A DNA stretch of 64,000 bases, taken from positions 1-64,000 of the forward strand of contig NZ_JAKGBZ010000005.1 of the NCBI RefSeq assembly GCF_021556475.1, written 5' to 3'. Shown here piece by piece: positions 35,582 to 44,500 of this stretch; position 1 is the stretch's first letter; each line of letters begins with the position of its first letter. The notes below the pieces were generated by a model that did not search any database, was not told where the DNA came from, and saw only the letters and a program-made list of their open reading frames with translations. Source of the stretch: Acidiphilium iwatense (GTDB taxonomy: Bacteria; Pseudomonadota; Alphaproteobacteria; Acetobacterales; Acetobacteraceae). The position numbers and the translations under genes were made by a program.

Positions 35582-36941
35582 GCTCGACTTCCCTGTCCAA
35601 TTCGATTTTTTGCGGGGCGATTTTTCGCGGGGCATGGCCCCTGCCCACCCCATGATACACGAATCCCGCGCTGCGCATCGCGGCCGGATCGAAGATGTTG
35701 CGCAGATCGACGATGATCCGGCCGCGCATCGCGGCGGCGAGCCGCGCGGGGGCGAGGGCGCGGAATTCGTTCCACTCGGTCATTACCACCAGAAGCTCGG
35801 CACCCTTGATCGCCTCGGGCGCGCTGGCGGCGTAGCGCACCGAGGCCGGGAGCAGCGGTTTTGCCGCCTCCATCGCCGCCGGATCGTAGGCGACGATGTG
35901 CGCGCCGGCCTCGGCCAGGGCCTCGATCGCCGGGATCGCCGGCGAATCGCGCATGTCGTCGGTTCCCTGCTTGAAGGCGAGGCCGAGAACCGCGACGCGC
36001 CGGCCGCGAAGCTCCGTCCCGGCGGCGTCGATGATCCGGCGGCCGAGCCCGGCCTTGCGCGCTTCGTTCACCGCGACCACGGTTTCGGTCAGCCGGCTCG
36101 GCGCGCGCGCGTCCTGCGCGATGCGGGCGAGGGCGAGCGTGTCCTTCGGAAAGCACGAGCCGCCGAAACCGGGGCCGGGATGCAGGAATTTCCGGCCGAT
36201 CCGGCCATCGAAGCCCATGCCGCGCGCGACGTCGTGCACGTCGGCGCCGACGGCTTCGCAGAGATCGGCCATTTCGTTGATGAAGGTGACCTTCATCGCG
36301 AGAAAGGCGTTGGCGGCGTATTTGATCAGCTCGGCGGTTTCCAGCCCGGTCATCAGGATCGGCGTTTCGATCAGGTTGAGCGGGCGGTACAGCGCGCGCA
36401 GCACCGAGCGGGCGTGCTCGGTCTCGGCGCCGACCACCACCCGGTCTGGCCGCATGAAATCGCCGATCGCGCTGCCCTCGCGCAGGAATTCGGGGTTGGA
36501 GGCGACCTCGACCGCGAGATCGGGCCGCAGCGCGGCGGCAAGCTGCGCCAGTTTCCGCCCGGTGCCGACCGGCACGGTGGATTTGGTGACCAGGACAGCC
36601 GGATGGTCGAGCGAGGTCAGGACCTGCTCGGCGGCAGCGAAGACATAGGTGAGATCGGCATGGCCGCCGCCCCGGCGCGACGGGGTGCCGACCGCGATGA
36701 ACACCGCCTGAGCTCCGGCGATCGCCGCGTCGAGCGCGCCGGTGAAGCCGAGCCGGCCGGCGGCGCGGTTGGCGGCGACCAGTTCCTCGAGTCCCGGCTC
36801 ATAGATCGGCATCACGCCCGCGCGCAGCCGGTCGAGCCGCACCGGATCGGTTTCGGCGACCATCACCTCGACGCCGAATTCCGCGAAACACGCCGCCGAC
36901 ACCAGGCCGACATAGCCGCCGCCGATGATCGCGATCTTCAA
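35574..36941 (-). CDS. ugd: UDP-glucose 6-dehydrogenase
   Basis: 455 residues, full length. It oxidises UDP-glucose twice to UDP-glucuronate, a precursor for acidic exopolysaccharide. The N-terminal NAD-binding motif is IAIIGGGYVGLVSAACFAEF, and VTKSTVPVGTG and the catalytic region GPGFGGSCFPKDTLAL with the nucleophilic Cys are intact. The C-terminal UDP-binding domain includes VAVLGLAFKQGTDDMRDSPA. It is the first gene of the minus-strand polysaccharide operon. The 175-bp region upstream, shared with the divergent sulfotransferase gene, is AT-rich near 37060-37116 and probably holds both promoters. Confidence 0.96.
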   Translation of the reverse strand: MKIAIIGGGYVGLVSAACFAEFGVEVMVAETDPVRLDRLRAGVMPIYEPGLEELVAANRAAGRLGFTGALDAAIAGAQAVFIAVGTPSRRGGGHADLTYVFAAAEQVLTSLDHPAVLVTKSTVPVGTGRKLAQLAAALRPDLAVEVASNPEFLREGSAIGDFMRPDRVVVGAETEHARSVLRALYRPLNLIETPILMTGLETAELIKYAANAFLAMKVTFINEMADLCEAVGADVHDVARGMGFDGRIGRKFLHPGPGFGGSCFPKDTLALARIAQDARAPSRLTETVVAVNEARKAGLGRRIIDAAGTELRGRRVAVLGLAFKQGTDDMRDSPAIPAIEALAEAGAHIVAYDPAAMEAAKPLLPASVRYAASAPEAIKGAELLVVMTEWNEFRALAPARLAAAMRGRIIVDLRNIFDPAAMRSAGFVYHGVGRGHAPRKIAPQKIELDREVEHG

Positions 36942-37116
36942 CCCGGTTCACTCCCATCAAGCCAGCCCGGTTCTTCTGGCAAGCCCCATCCTCGGTTGCA
37001 AGCCCCGCCGGCCCCGTCCGGCATGATGGCCCTGCCGCGTCGCCTGTAACATTCAGCAACAATCCGCAACTTTTAGCTACTTGATACGACATTATTCGCA
37101 AATTAGGTAGTTATTG

Positions 37117-38295
37117 ATGTCTAAGCCTCGGATTTTGCGACAATCGAGATGGAGCAACCTGATCGGCAAAGCGGGAGCCGATCTCCTCGCTTTCACGATC
37201 GGGCCGGCTTTGCTGCGCCTTTCGCTCGGGCGCCGGCCCAGCGCGGACGAACGCGGTGCGTTCCGCCGGGCGCTGCGCACCCGCTATATCGACGATGCGC
37301 GCGAAATTCCGCCACTGATCCGCGGGCTCCTGGTCCTGCCGGAGGCGCGCCGGATCATGCGTCTCGCGGTCGGTCTCGCCTGGTATCATGAGCGCGGCCG
37401 CGGCGGCGGCGACCCGTTCGCGGACCGGGTAACGCCTTTGGGCGTACCGGGCGTGCCGGATCTCACCGGCAATCTGTTCACCGCCTGGACCGGGCCGAAG
37501 CTCGGCTTCCTCCATTTCGAGAAATGCGGCGGGATCGCGGTGATGCGCTGGCTCTCCGAACAATTCCACCCGGATCAGATCGACCCCGACCCGGTTCGCT
37601 CGATGCCGCCGCATCTATGGTTTCGCGCACCGTGCGGGCTCAGCCGCGACATCGCGCGCTATCCGCTGCTCTGGGGTCACTACGGCCTGCCGGCGCTGGA
37701 ACGGATCGACCCAGAGCGGTTCATATTCACCTTCCTGCGCGATCCGCGCGCGCGGATCGTTTCGCTGTACAATTACTGGCGCAGCGTCGATCCCGCCTTG
37801 CTCGACCCCGCAGAGGGCAATTTCACCGTGGCGGCGGCGCACCGGCACGATCTGCTCGGTTTTCTGCGCGGGAGCGATCCGTTCATCGTCAATTATCTCG
37901 ACAATTTCTATGTCCGGCGCCTGACCGGACGCTATCGGACAAGTGCCGCGCACGATCCGCTGCATGCCAATCCGCGCGTTGCCCTGACCGAGGCGATCGC
38001 GGCCCTGGACCGGATCGGCTTCGTCGGGATCACCGAACGGATGGACGAGAGCGTGGCCCGGCTGGCCAAGGCGATCGGTGCGGTGCCGCCGGGCGGGAAG
38101 GTGCGCGGCAATGTCGCGGCGGAGAACCATACCGACCCGAGCGGCTGGTTCCGTGCGGCGCCGCGCGCCGAAATCACCCCCGAGGTCGCGGCGGAACTCG
38201 ATCGACTCACCACCCTCGATCGCGCGCTCTATGCCGAGGCGCTGGGCCGGTTCGACGGCAGGCGCGGCCGCGCGCGCGTGGTTGCCGCCGCCTGA
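37117..38295 (+). CDS. Sulfotransferase family protein
   Basis: 392 residues resembling the PAPS-dependent sulfotransferase family 2 group. LGFLHFEKCGGIAVMRWL near residue 130 fits the 5'-phosphosulfate loop (usually HIPKTGGTS), and FIFTFLRDPRARIVSLYNYW near residue 205 fits the 3'-phosphate-binding motif with the conserved RDP. The N-terminal about 120 residues are unassigned. Start ATG 37117, 6-7 nt after AGGTAG. It faces the ugd operon across a shared promoter region, so a glycan is a likely acceptor. No PAPS synthesis genes are in the window. Confidence 0.78.
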   Translation: MSKPRILRQSRWSNLIGKAGADLLAFTIGPALLRLSLGRRPSADERGAFRRALRTRYIDDAREIPPLIRGLLVLPEARRIMRLAVGLAWYHERGRGGGDPFADRVTPLGVPGVPDLTGNLFTAWTGPKLGFLHFEKCGGIAVMRWLSEQFHPDQIDPDPVRSMPPHLWFRAPCGLSRDIARYPLLWGHYGLPALERIDPERFIFTFLRDPRARIVSLYNYWRSVDPALLDPAEGNFTVAAAHRHDLLGFLRGSDPFIVNYLDNFYVRRLTGRYRTSAAHDPLHANPRVALTEAIAALDRIGFVGITERMDESVARLAKAIGAVPPGGKVRGNVAAENHTDPSGWFRAAPRAEITPEVAAELDRLTTLDRALYAEALGRFDGRRGRARVVAAA

Positions 38296-38315
38296 AATCC
38301 GGGCGATCATGCCAC

Positions 38316-38993
38316 ATGACTGTGCGCGACCGTGTGCTGAATGCCGACATGCTGCTCCGCGCCTATCGACTTGGGCTGTTTCCGATGGCGGAGACCCGGC
38401 AGTCGCAAAGCCTCCATTTTCTCGATCCCGAGCGGCGCGGCGTGCTGCCGCTCGACGGGTTTTATATGCCGCGCCGCCTGTTCCGCACCTTGCGCACGAC
38501 GCGGCTGCGGATCGTCGCCGACCGGGATTTCCGGGGGCTGATCGCGGCCTGCGCGCAGCCCCGCGCGAACCGGCCGGAAACCTGGATCAACGCGGAAATC
38601 GAGCGCCTGTTCGTCGAACTGCACGATCTCGGCCACGCCCATAGCGTCGAGGTGTGGGATGGCGGGCGGCTGGCCGGCGGCCTTTACGGTCTGGTGATCG
38701 GCGGGGCGTTTTTCGGCGAAAGCATGGTTTCGCTGACCCGCGACGCCTCGAAACTCGCCCTCGCGCATCTGGTTGCGCGGCTGCGTCTGTGCGGCTTCGG
38801 GCTGCTCGACACCCAGTTTCTCACCGACCATCTCGCCCGGTTCGGCGCCTACGAGGTCTCGAAGGCGACCTATCACGCCTTGCTGGCCGAGGCGGTCGCG
38901 CTGCCGGCGCGCTGGGTGACCGAACTCGATCCTGCCACAATCGCGCGCGAAATCGAGACGATGCACAGAATCATTCAGGAGGACCAAGCATGA
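38316..38993 (+). CDS. aat: Leucyl/phenylalanyl-tRNA--protein transferase
   Basis: 225 residues. It adds Leu or Phe from aminoacyl-tRNA to N-terminal Arg/Lys of proteins, marking them for ClpAP. The L/F transferase signatures are present: AYRLGLFPMAETR near the N terminus, PLDGFYMPRRLFRTLR, GLVIGGAFFGESMVSLTRDASK and GLLDTQFLTDHLARFGA. ATG 38316; the frame is open further upstream inside the sulfotransferase gene, but homology begins here. The stop overlaps the next ATG (ATGA). Confidence 0.95.
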   Translation: MTVRDRVLNADMLLRAYRLGLFPMAETRQSQSLHFLDPERRGVLPLDGFYMPRRLFRTLRTTRLRIVADRDFRGLIAACAQPRANRPETWINAEIERLFVELHDLGHAHSVEVWDGGRLAGGLYGLVIGGAFFGESMVSLTRDASKLALAHLVARLRLCGFGLLDTQFLTDHLARFGAYEVSKATYHALLAEAVALPARWVTELDPATIAREIETMHRIIQEDQA

Positions 38994-39592
38994 CGATCCA
39001 CAATACCGCAGCTCTTGCTGCCTTCCTGCTCGCGATGGGGGTGGCGCATGCGGCGGCGGCGCCGCGCCTGATCCCGGACCATGACGCGATGGGCGTGTAT
39101 CGGATCAGCCAGCCCGGAAAGCCGACGCAGACCTGGCGGGTGCGATATCTGGCGGCGAGCGAACGGGTGCGCGCGGTCAGCCTGTCCGGTCAGGCGGCGG
39201 GAACGGCGATCCTGCTCGACCTCGCTTCGGGGGCAGCGAATGTGGTGCTGCCGCAGATGCATGCGGTGGTCGCGGTGCCCGGCCTGTCGGCGATGATGCA
39301 AAAGGTGATGGACAATCGCGGCGCGCATTTCACCAGGCTGGGGCAGGCCACCATCGCCGGCCGAGCGTGCACGCGCTATCTCGTGCTGAAACCCAAGGGC
39401 GACGGCAGCGCCTGCATCACGCCGGGCGGCGTGGTGCTGCAGGCGACCGGGAAGAACGATCATGGGTCGGTTGCCGTGCAGGCGCTGTCGATCACCAACG
39501 CGCCGCAACAGGCCGCCGCTTTCACCCCACCGGCGGGCTATTCCAGCATCACCCTGCCGCCGCAGATGCTGGCGCAGTTGCTGGGCGGGTGA
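38990..39592 (+). CDS. Small exported protein of unknown function
   Basis: 200 residues with a clear signal peptide (ALAAFLLAMGVAHAAAAP) behind a strong AGGAGG at 38977-38982. The mature part repeats short beta-strand-like segments (WRVRYLAASERVRAV, AAGTAILLDLASGAANVVLP) and has Cys pairs in GRACTRYLVLKP and SACITPGGVVLQ, reminiscent of DUF4412-like periplasmic proteins. I cannot assign a function. The start overlaps the aat stop, and the last 44 bp overlap the 3' end of pbpC on the other strand. Confidence 0.8.
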   Translation: MTIHNTAALAAFLLAMGVAHAAAAPRLIPDHDAMGVYRISQPGKPTQTWRVRYLAASERVRAVSLSGQAAGTAILLDLASGAANVVLPQMHAVVAVPGLSAMMQKVMDNRGAHFTRLGQATIAGRACTRYLVLKPKGDGSACITPGGVVLQATGKNDHGSVAVQALSITNAPQQAAAFTPPAGYSSITLPPQMLAQLLGG

Positions 39593-41564
39593 GCCGGGGA
39601 TTGCCGACGCGCAGGGTGCGGGTGATCGCGTCGCCTTTCGCGTCCAGGATGGTCAGGCGGTAGAAGCCGGGGCCGGGAGGCTGCCAGTCCGCGCTGCGCA
39701 GAGCGGGGATGGACGGGAGCAGCCGGTCGTCGATCATGAAGTTTAGCGGCCGGTCGCCGCCCATCGCGCGCAGATGTACTGGCGGACCGACCGGCAGGAT
39801 GGCTTTCGGCGGCGGAAACAGCAAAGCGAGCTTCGGCCGGGCGGCGGAGACGAGGGTGACCGGCGGGTGCGCGCGGCGCATCGGCAGCGGCGCCGGTTTC
39901 AGGAAACCGAAGACATCGGCGAGGACCGGCAAGGCGGCGAGGGCGGATTGGTTCGGCAGAGCGCCGCCATCGGGTTCACCGATCCACACGCCCGCTACAT
40001 AACGGCGATCGTACCCGATCGCCCAATTATCGCGATTGCCGGCACTGGTGCCGGTTTTCCAGGCGATTCCTGCGGGGCCGCCGCCGGGGAACGGGCGGGT
40101 GAGAATGCCCGTGATGCTGCGCGCGATTGCCGGCGAGATCAGGCGGCGCCGGTTGCGCCGCTGCCCGGCGATGAGATGGAGGGGCTCGACGGTGCCGTCG
40201 GTCGCGAGTGCGGCGTAAAGGGCGACGAGGCGGCGCATGGTGATGCCGGCGCCGCCGAGCGCGAGCGGCAGGGTGGGCGCGACACCACGCGGTAAGGCCA
40301 GCGGCGCGCCCGCGCTCGCCAGATGCGCGGCGAATTTTGCCGGGCCGAAACGGCGCATCAGCGCGACCGCGGGCAGATTGAGCGAACGGCGCAGCGCGGT
40401 GGCCGCGGTGACATCGCCCTTGAACGCGCCGGTATAATCGTCGGGTGCGTAGCCGCCGAAATCGCGCGGCAGATCGGTGAGCAGTGTGCTCGGGCGCGCG
40501 AGACCGTCGGCGAAGGCGAGGCCGTAGAGAAACGGTTTCAACGCCGAGCCCGGCGAGCGGATGGTGCGCGTGAGATCGAGAAAGCCGGCGCGGCGCGGAT
40601 CGGTCCAGTCCCCGGCATAGATCGCGCGGATCGCACGGGTTTTCGCGTCGGCGACGATGATGGCGAGGCTTTCGGTGGGGGCGAGCCGGCGCAACTGGCC
40701 GCGCGCGAAGCGGGCGATGGCGGTGTCGAGCGCGCCGTCGATCGTGGTGCGGGCGCGATCCGGCAGATGATCGGTGATTTGCGGGGAGAGGGTCAGGAAA
40801 CGATGGCGGCGGCGCGGCACCGGCGTTGCCTCGGCGTGGATCAGGGCAGCGCGGGAAATGACGCCGAGCGAGGCGGCTTCGAGCAGGATGCGGTTGCGCG
40901 CGGTCAGCGCGGCGCGCGGATGAACTGCGGGGTCGAGCGCGGCGGGCCGGCGGCACAAAGCGACGAGGAGCGCCGCTTCGGCGGGGCTGAGCGTCGCGGG
41001 CGAGTGGCCGAACCAGGCGCGCGAAGCGGCCTCGGCGCCGACGATATTGCCGCCGAACGGGGCGAGCGAGAGCCACATGCCGAGGATTTCGGCTTTGCCG
41101 TCGTGCTCGTTCAGCGCGATGGCGTGGAATGCCTCGCCGATTTTGACCTTCAGCGTGCGCGGCGCGGGATGCAGCAGGCGGGCGACCTGCATGGTGAGGG
41201 TGGACGCACCGGAGACGACATGGCCGGCGGCGAGCATCTGCACAGTTGCGCGCAGAATCGAGAACGGGTTGACGCCGGGGTCGAGATAGAAATGCCGGTC
41301 TTCGGACGCGATCAGCATGCGCGGCAGGAGCGGGTCGACTTCGGCTTCGGTCGTCGGGAGTTTCCATTCGCCGCGACGGTCTTCGAAAGTTGCGATGGGG
41401 TGGAAGTGGCGGCCGAACACGACGCGGCTCCGATCGTGCAGCCGCGCGAGGTTCGGCGGGAAGAGCCACGCCGCGCCGAAGACGATCGCGACGGTGACGA
41501 TCGCCGCGGTCGTCCAGCGTGTCAGTGGGTCAGGGATGCGTCTGGCCACCATTGGTCGGGGCAT
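39549..41564 (-). CDS. pbpC: Penicillin-binding protein 1C
   Basis: Bifunctional peptidoglycan synthase, about 671 residues. After one N-terminal membrane anchor (AAIVTVAIVFGAAWLFP), the GT51 glycosyltransferase domain shows ASEDRHFYLDPGVNPFS and SGASTLTMQVARLL. The transpeptidase domain has the SxxK motif in SPGSALKPFLYGLAF, SLN and KTGTSAGNRD. A C-terminal PbpC-specific domain follows (NFMIDDRLLPSIPAL). The start could be ATG 41564 or 41552; both lie inside the 3' end of the alpha-2-macroglobulin gene, so the pair is translationally coupled, as is common for pbpC/yfhM. Confidence 0.94.
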   Translation of the reverse strand: MPRPMVARRIPDPLTRWTTAAIVTVAIVFGAAWLFPPNLARLHDRSRVVFGRHFHPIATFEDRRGEWKLPTTEAEVDPLLPRMLIASEDRHFYLDPGVNPFSILRATVQMLAAGHVVSGASTLTMQVARLLHPAPRTLKVKIGEAFHAIALNEHDGKAEILGMWLSLAPFGGNIVGAEAASRAWFGHSPATLSPAEAALLVALCRRPAALDPAVHPRAALTARNRILLEAASLGVISRAALIHAEATPVPRRRHRFLTLSPQITDHLPDRARTTIDGALDTAIARFARGQLRRLAPTESLAIIVADAKTRAIRAIYAGDWTDPRRAGFLDLTRTIRSPGSALKPFLYGLAFADGLARPSTLLTDLPRDFGGYAPDDYTGAFKGDVTAATALRRSLNLPAVALMRRFGPAKFAAHLASAGAPLALPRGVAPTLPLALGGAGITMRRLVALYAALATDGTVEPLHLIAGQRRNRRRLISPAIARSITGILTRPFPGGGPAGIAWKTGTSAGNRDNWAIGYDRRYVAGVWIGEPDGGALPNQSALAALPVLADVFGFLKPAPLPMRRAHPPVTLVSAARPKLALLFPPPKAILPVGPPVHLRAMGGDRPLNFMIDDRLLPSIPALRSADWQPPGPGFYRLTILDAKGDAITRTLRVGNPRLTRPATAPASAAAG

Positions 41565-44500
41565 TGGGTTTCGGCGGAATTTGACCCGGTGCGAGAACCG
41601 CGACGCTGCCGCCTTCGGTGCGCCCGTAGACCATCGGGTGGAACATGTCCGACAACGTGACGCCGGGCAGGGTGAACCGGCCCGGCGTGACCGCGCGCAG
41701 CATGACCGCGACGCGGAATTCGCGATCGACGCCGTTATCCTCGCCGAAGAAATTGGACTCGTGGGGCGCGAGATCGAACGCGGCTTCGTAGCGATCGTCG
41801 GCGGCGGCGCGGATGCGCGGATGGCTGAGCGTGCCGAGCCAGCGCATGTGGCTGACCTTGCCGCTCGAGATATTGCCGGCGAGTTCCCAGCCGGCCGGCA
41901 GCCCGGCATCGACTACCGCGCGATGCGGGGCGGAATCCACCGATCGTCCGCTGATCACCATGATGAAAACCGTGTTCTGCGCGAGATTGGAAGGATCGAG
42001 CTTGTCGCCCGACATCGTGTAGAAGCGGCGATCGACGATCATGCCCTGCCGGGCGGCGGCGGGTGGTTTGGCCGGAATGCCGGTGGTCGCGACGCTGACC
42101 GCGAGCGGGGTCGCGGCGAGATTGTCGATGCTGACCGGCGATGTCAGCTTTTGGCTGATCGCCTTCGCCGATTTCATCTCCCGCGTGCCGATGCGGAAAT
42201 CCATCGGCGGCGGCGGTGCGCCCAGAATGCCGTTGGCGAAGCAGGCCCAGGCGAGTTCCTGCGCGTTCAGATCGTCGACACTGATTCCCTTGCCCGGAAG
42301 ATTGGCGCGCAATTCGGGGATTTTATCGCGCAACAGCCCGGTTTGCGCGATCACCGCCGGAACCGCCCAGGCGTCGCGCAGCGGCGAGCCGAAGGCGTTC
42401 TGCCAATCCCGATCGAGGAACCACCAGTCGCCGGTGAGCCGGTTATGGATGGCGAGTGCGGCGTTCAGGGCGGCGCGGGCGTGGTTCGGTTCGCCGATAT
42501 CGTTCAGCGCCGCGCCGAGCTGCGCGCGGGCGAGCGGCATGTGCAGCGCATCGACATCCTGTCCGAGCAGGCGGATGGCGCCGGCCGGTGGCCGGCCCGC
42601 GAGGCCGAGCACATAGGTGGCATAGATTTGCGAAAATCTGCCGTGATTGCCTTGCACAACCTCGTTGTGCAGCCAGGCCAGCGCCTGATCGATCTGCACG
42701 CCCGGCACATAGACACCCGCCTTGCGCGCGCGGAGCAGGAACTCGGTAGCGTAGGCGGTCAGCCATGGTTCGCTGAAATCATGCGAGGACCACAGGCCGA
42801 AGGAGCCGTCGAAGCGCTGGAGATCGAGCACCTGCTCCACCGCGCGGGCGAGCCGCCCGGTCGGGTCCGGTCCCGCGACCGGTCCGCGCAGCACGGTGAG
42901 CGGCAGGCCGCGGCTGACGCTTTGTGCAAGGAACGGCAGCGTGTTGGCGGCAAGCGCCTGCATGTATTCGGCCGGATCGAAGGGCAGCGTGTTGCCGAAA
43001 GTGACGGTGGACTGCACCGAGCCGGGATAGAGGCCGGACTCGTTCAACCCGATTTGTTGTGTCGCTCCCGGTTTGATGCTGGCGGCTGCGAGTCTGGTGA
43101 CCGGCGCGCGTGCGGAATGGACGGTGAGCGTCCAGTGCCGTTTCAGCGCGTAGTTCGGGCCGGTGAGATCGAGGCTGATCTGGCCGGTGCCTTCGGCGTT
43201 CGACGCGGCGAGCTGGAACGGCACGACATGGCGCGTGCCGGGTTTGAGGTCGAGCGTGGTGCTGGTTCTGCCCTTGAACGCGAGCGGGCCGGTTGCCGCG
43301 ACGGTTGCGGTGAATTGCCCGTCCGGCAGGTCGAGATTTTGCAGCATCAGCCCGGCATTGGCGATGTCGCCGGGGGCGAGGAAGCGTGGCAGCAGCGCGT
43401 TGGCGATCACCCGGTCGCGCACGATGATATCGGTATGCGCGGCGCCGACCGCGGTTTTGGTCCAGGCTACCGCCATCAGCCTGATCTGTCCGTTGAATTC
43501 GGGGATATGGAGGGTGATTTTCGCGACGCCGTCGGACCCGGCTCGCACCGGACCGGCGAACAGCGAGACGATGCGCTGCGGGATCGGTTTCACCGCCGGC
43601 CCGAAATTGGCGCCCGCGCCGTTTTTCAGCAATGCGGCCTGCCCCGATGGCGGCAGGAGCAAAGCGGCGTAATCGTCCATGACGCCGACGCCGAGCCGCC
43701 ATTTGCCGAAGAAATGGCCGATCGGGTCAGGGTTCGGGAAGTCCGTTAGCTGCAATATGCCTTCATCCACGGCGGCGAGGGTGACATAGGCGCCGGGCCG
43801 CGCATGGACATCGACGGTAATGTCGTGGCCTGGGCGGTATAGTTTTTTCGTCGGGATCGACACGTCGATCTTTCGTCTGCCCGGTTTCACCGCGAGCCAG
43901 GTGAGCCCGACCGCGCGGGAGGGCTGGCTGGTCGCGTCGGGTTTCTGGAACGCCTCGACGATCGCATAGGCGCCCGGACCCCAGGCGCGCTTCACCGGAA
44001 CGTCGAGCGTGGTGCCGCCGTTCGGCAGGGTGAAATTCCGCATCGACAACACGGCGTTATTGGCGATGACCAGCGTGGCGGGGCCATGGAATGGCGCCGT
44101 GACATGGAGCTCGGCGGTATCGCCGGGTGCGTAATCCTGATGGTCGGACGAGACGGTGACGCGCTGCGGCACTGCCGGGTTGGCGGAGGTCGCGAAGCCG
44201 GAATAGAAGATCACCGAACTCGCCGCGAAACCGCCTTTCGCCTGCACCACGCGCAGCCGGTAGCGGCCCCAGCCGAGCACGGGCGCGGTGAAAACCGTGG
44301 GCTTGTCGGCGGCCAGGGTGATGGTCCTGGTTTCGACCGGGCGGTCGATATGGGTGATCGCCCAGCGCGCGGCGGAACCGTTGAAATAGATGTGCCATTC
44401 GGTCTCCTGACGGACCAGGCTGATGGTCACCGCCATCTTCACTTGACTGCCCGCTGGGCCGATTGCCACGATGTTGAAACCTGGCGCGATTTTGTTGCCG

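Noticed and set aside
33905-35716. 603-codon plus-strand frame opposite the methyltransferase-glycosyltransferase gene
   Set aside because: Antisense shadow; no motif, and it would overlap two real coupled genes.
36942-37116. Specific sigma-70 promoter (TTGATA at 37081) for the sulfotransferase gene
   Set aside because: No convincing -10 hexamer at a normal spacing was found; only general AT-richness is seen, so no promoter is called.
41317-43749. 810-codon plus-strand frame opposite pbpC and the alpha-2-macroglobulin gene
   Set aside because: Arg- and Gly-rich translation with no family features; antisense to clearly conserved genes.
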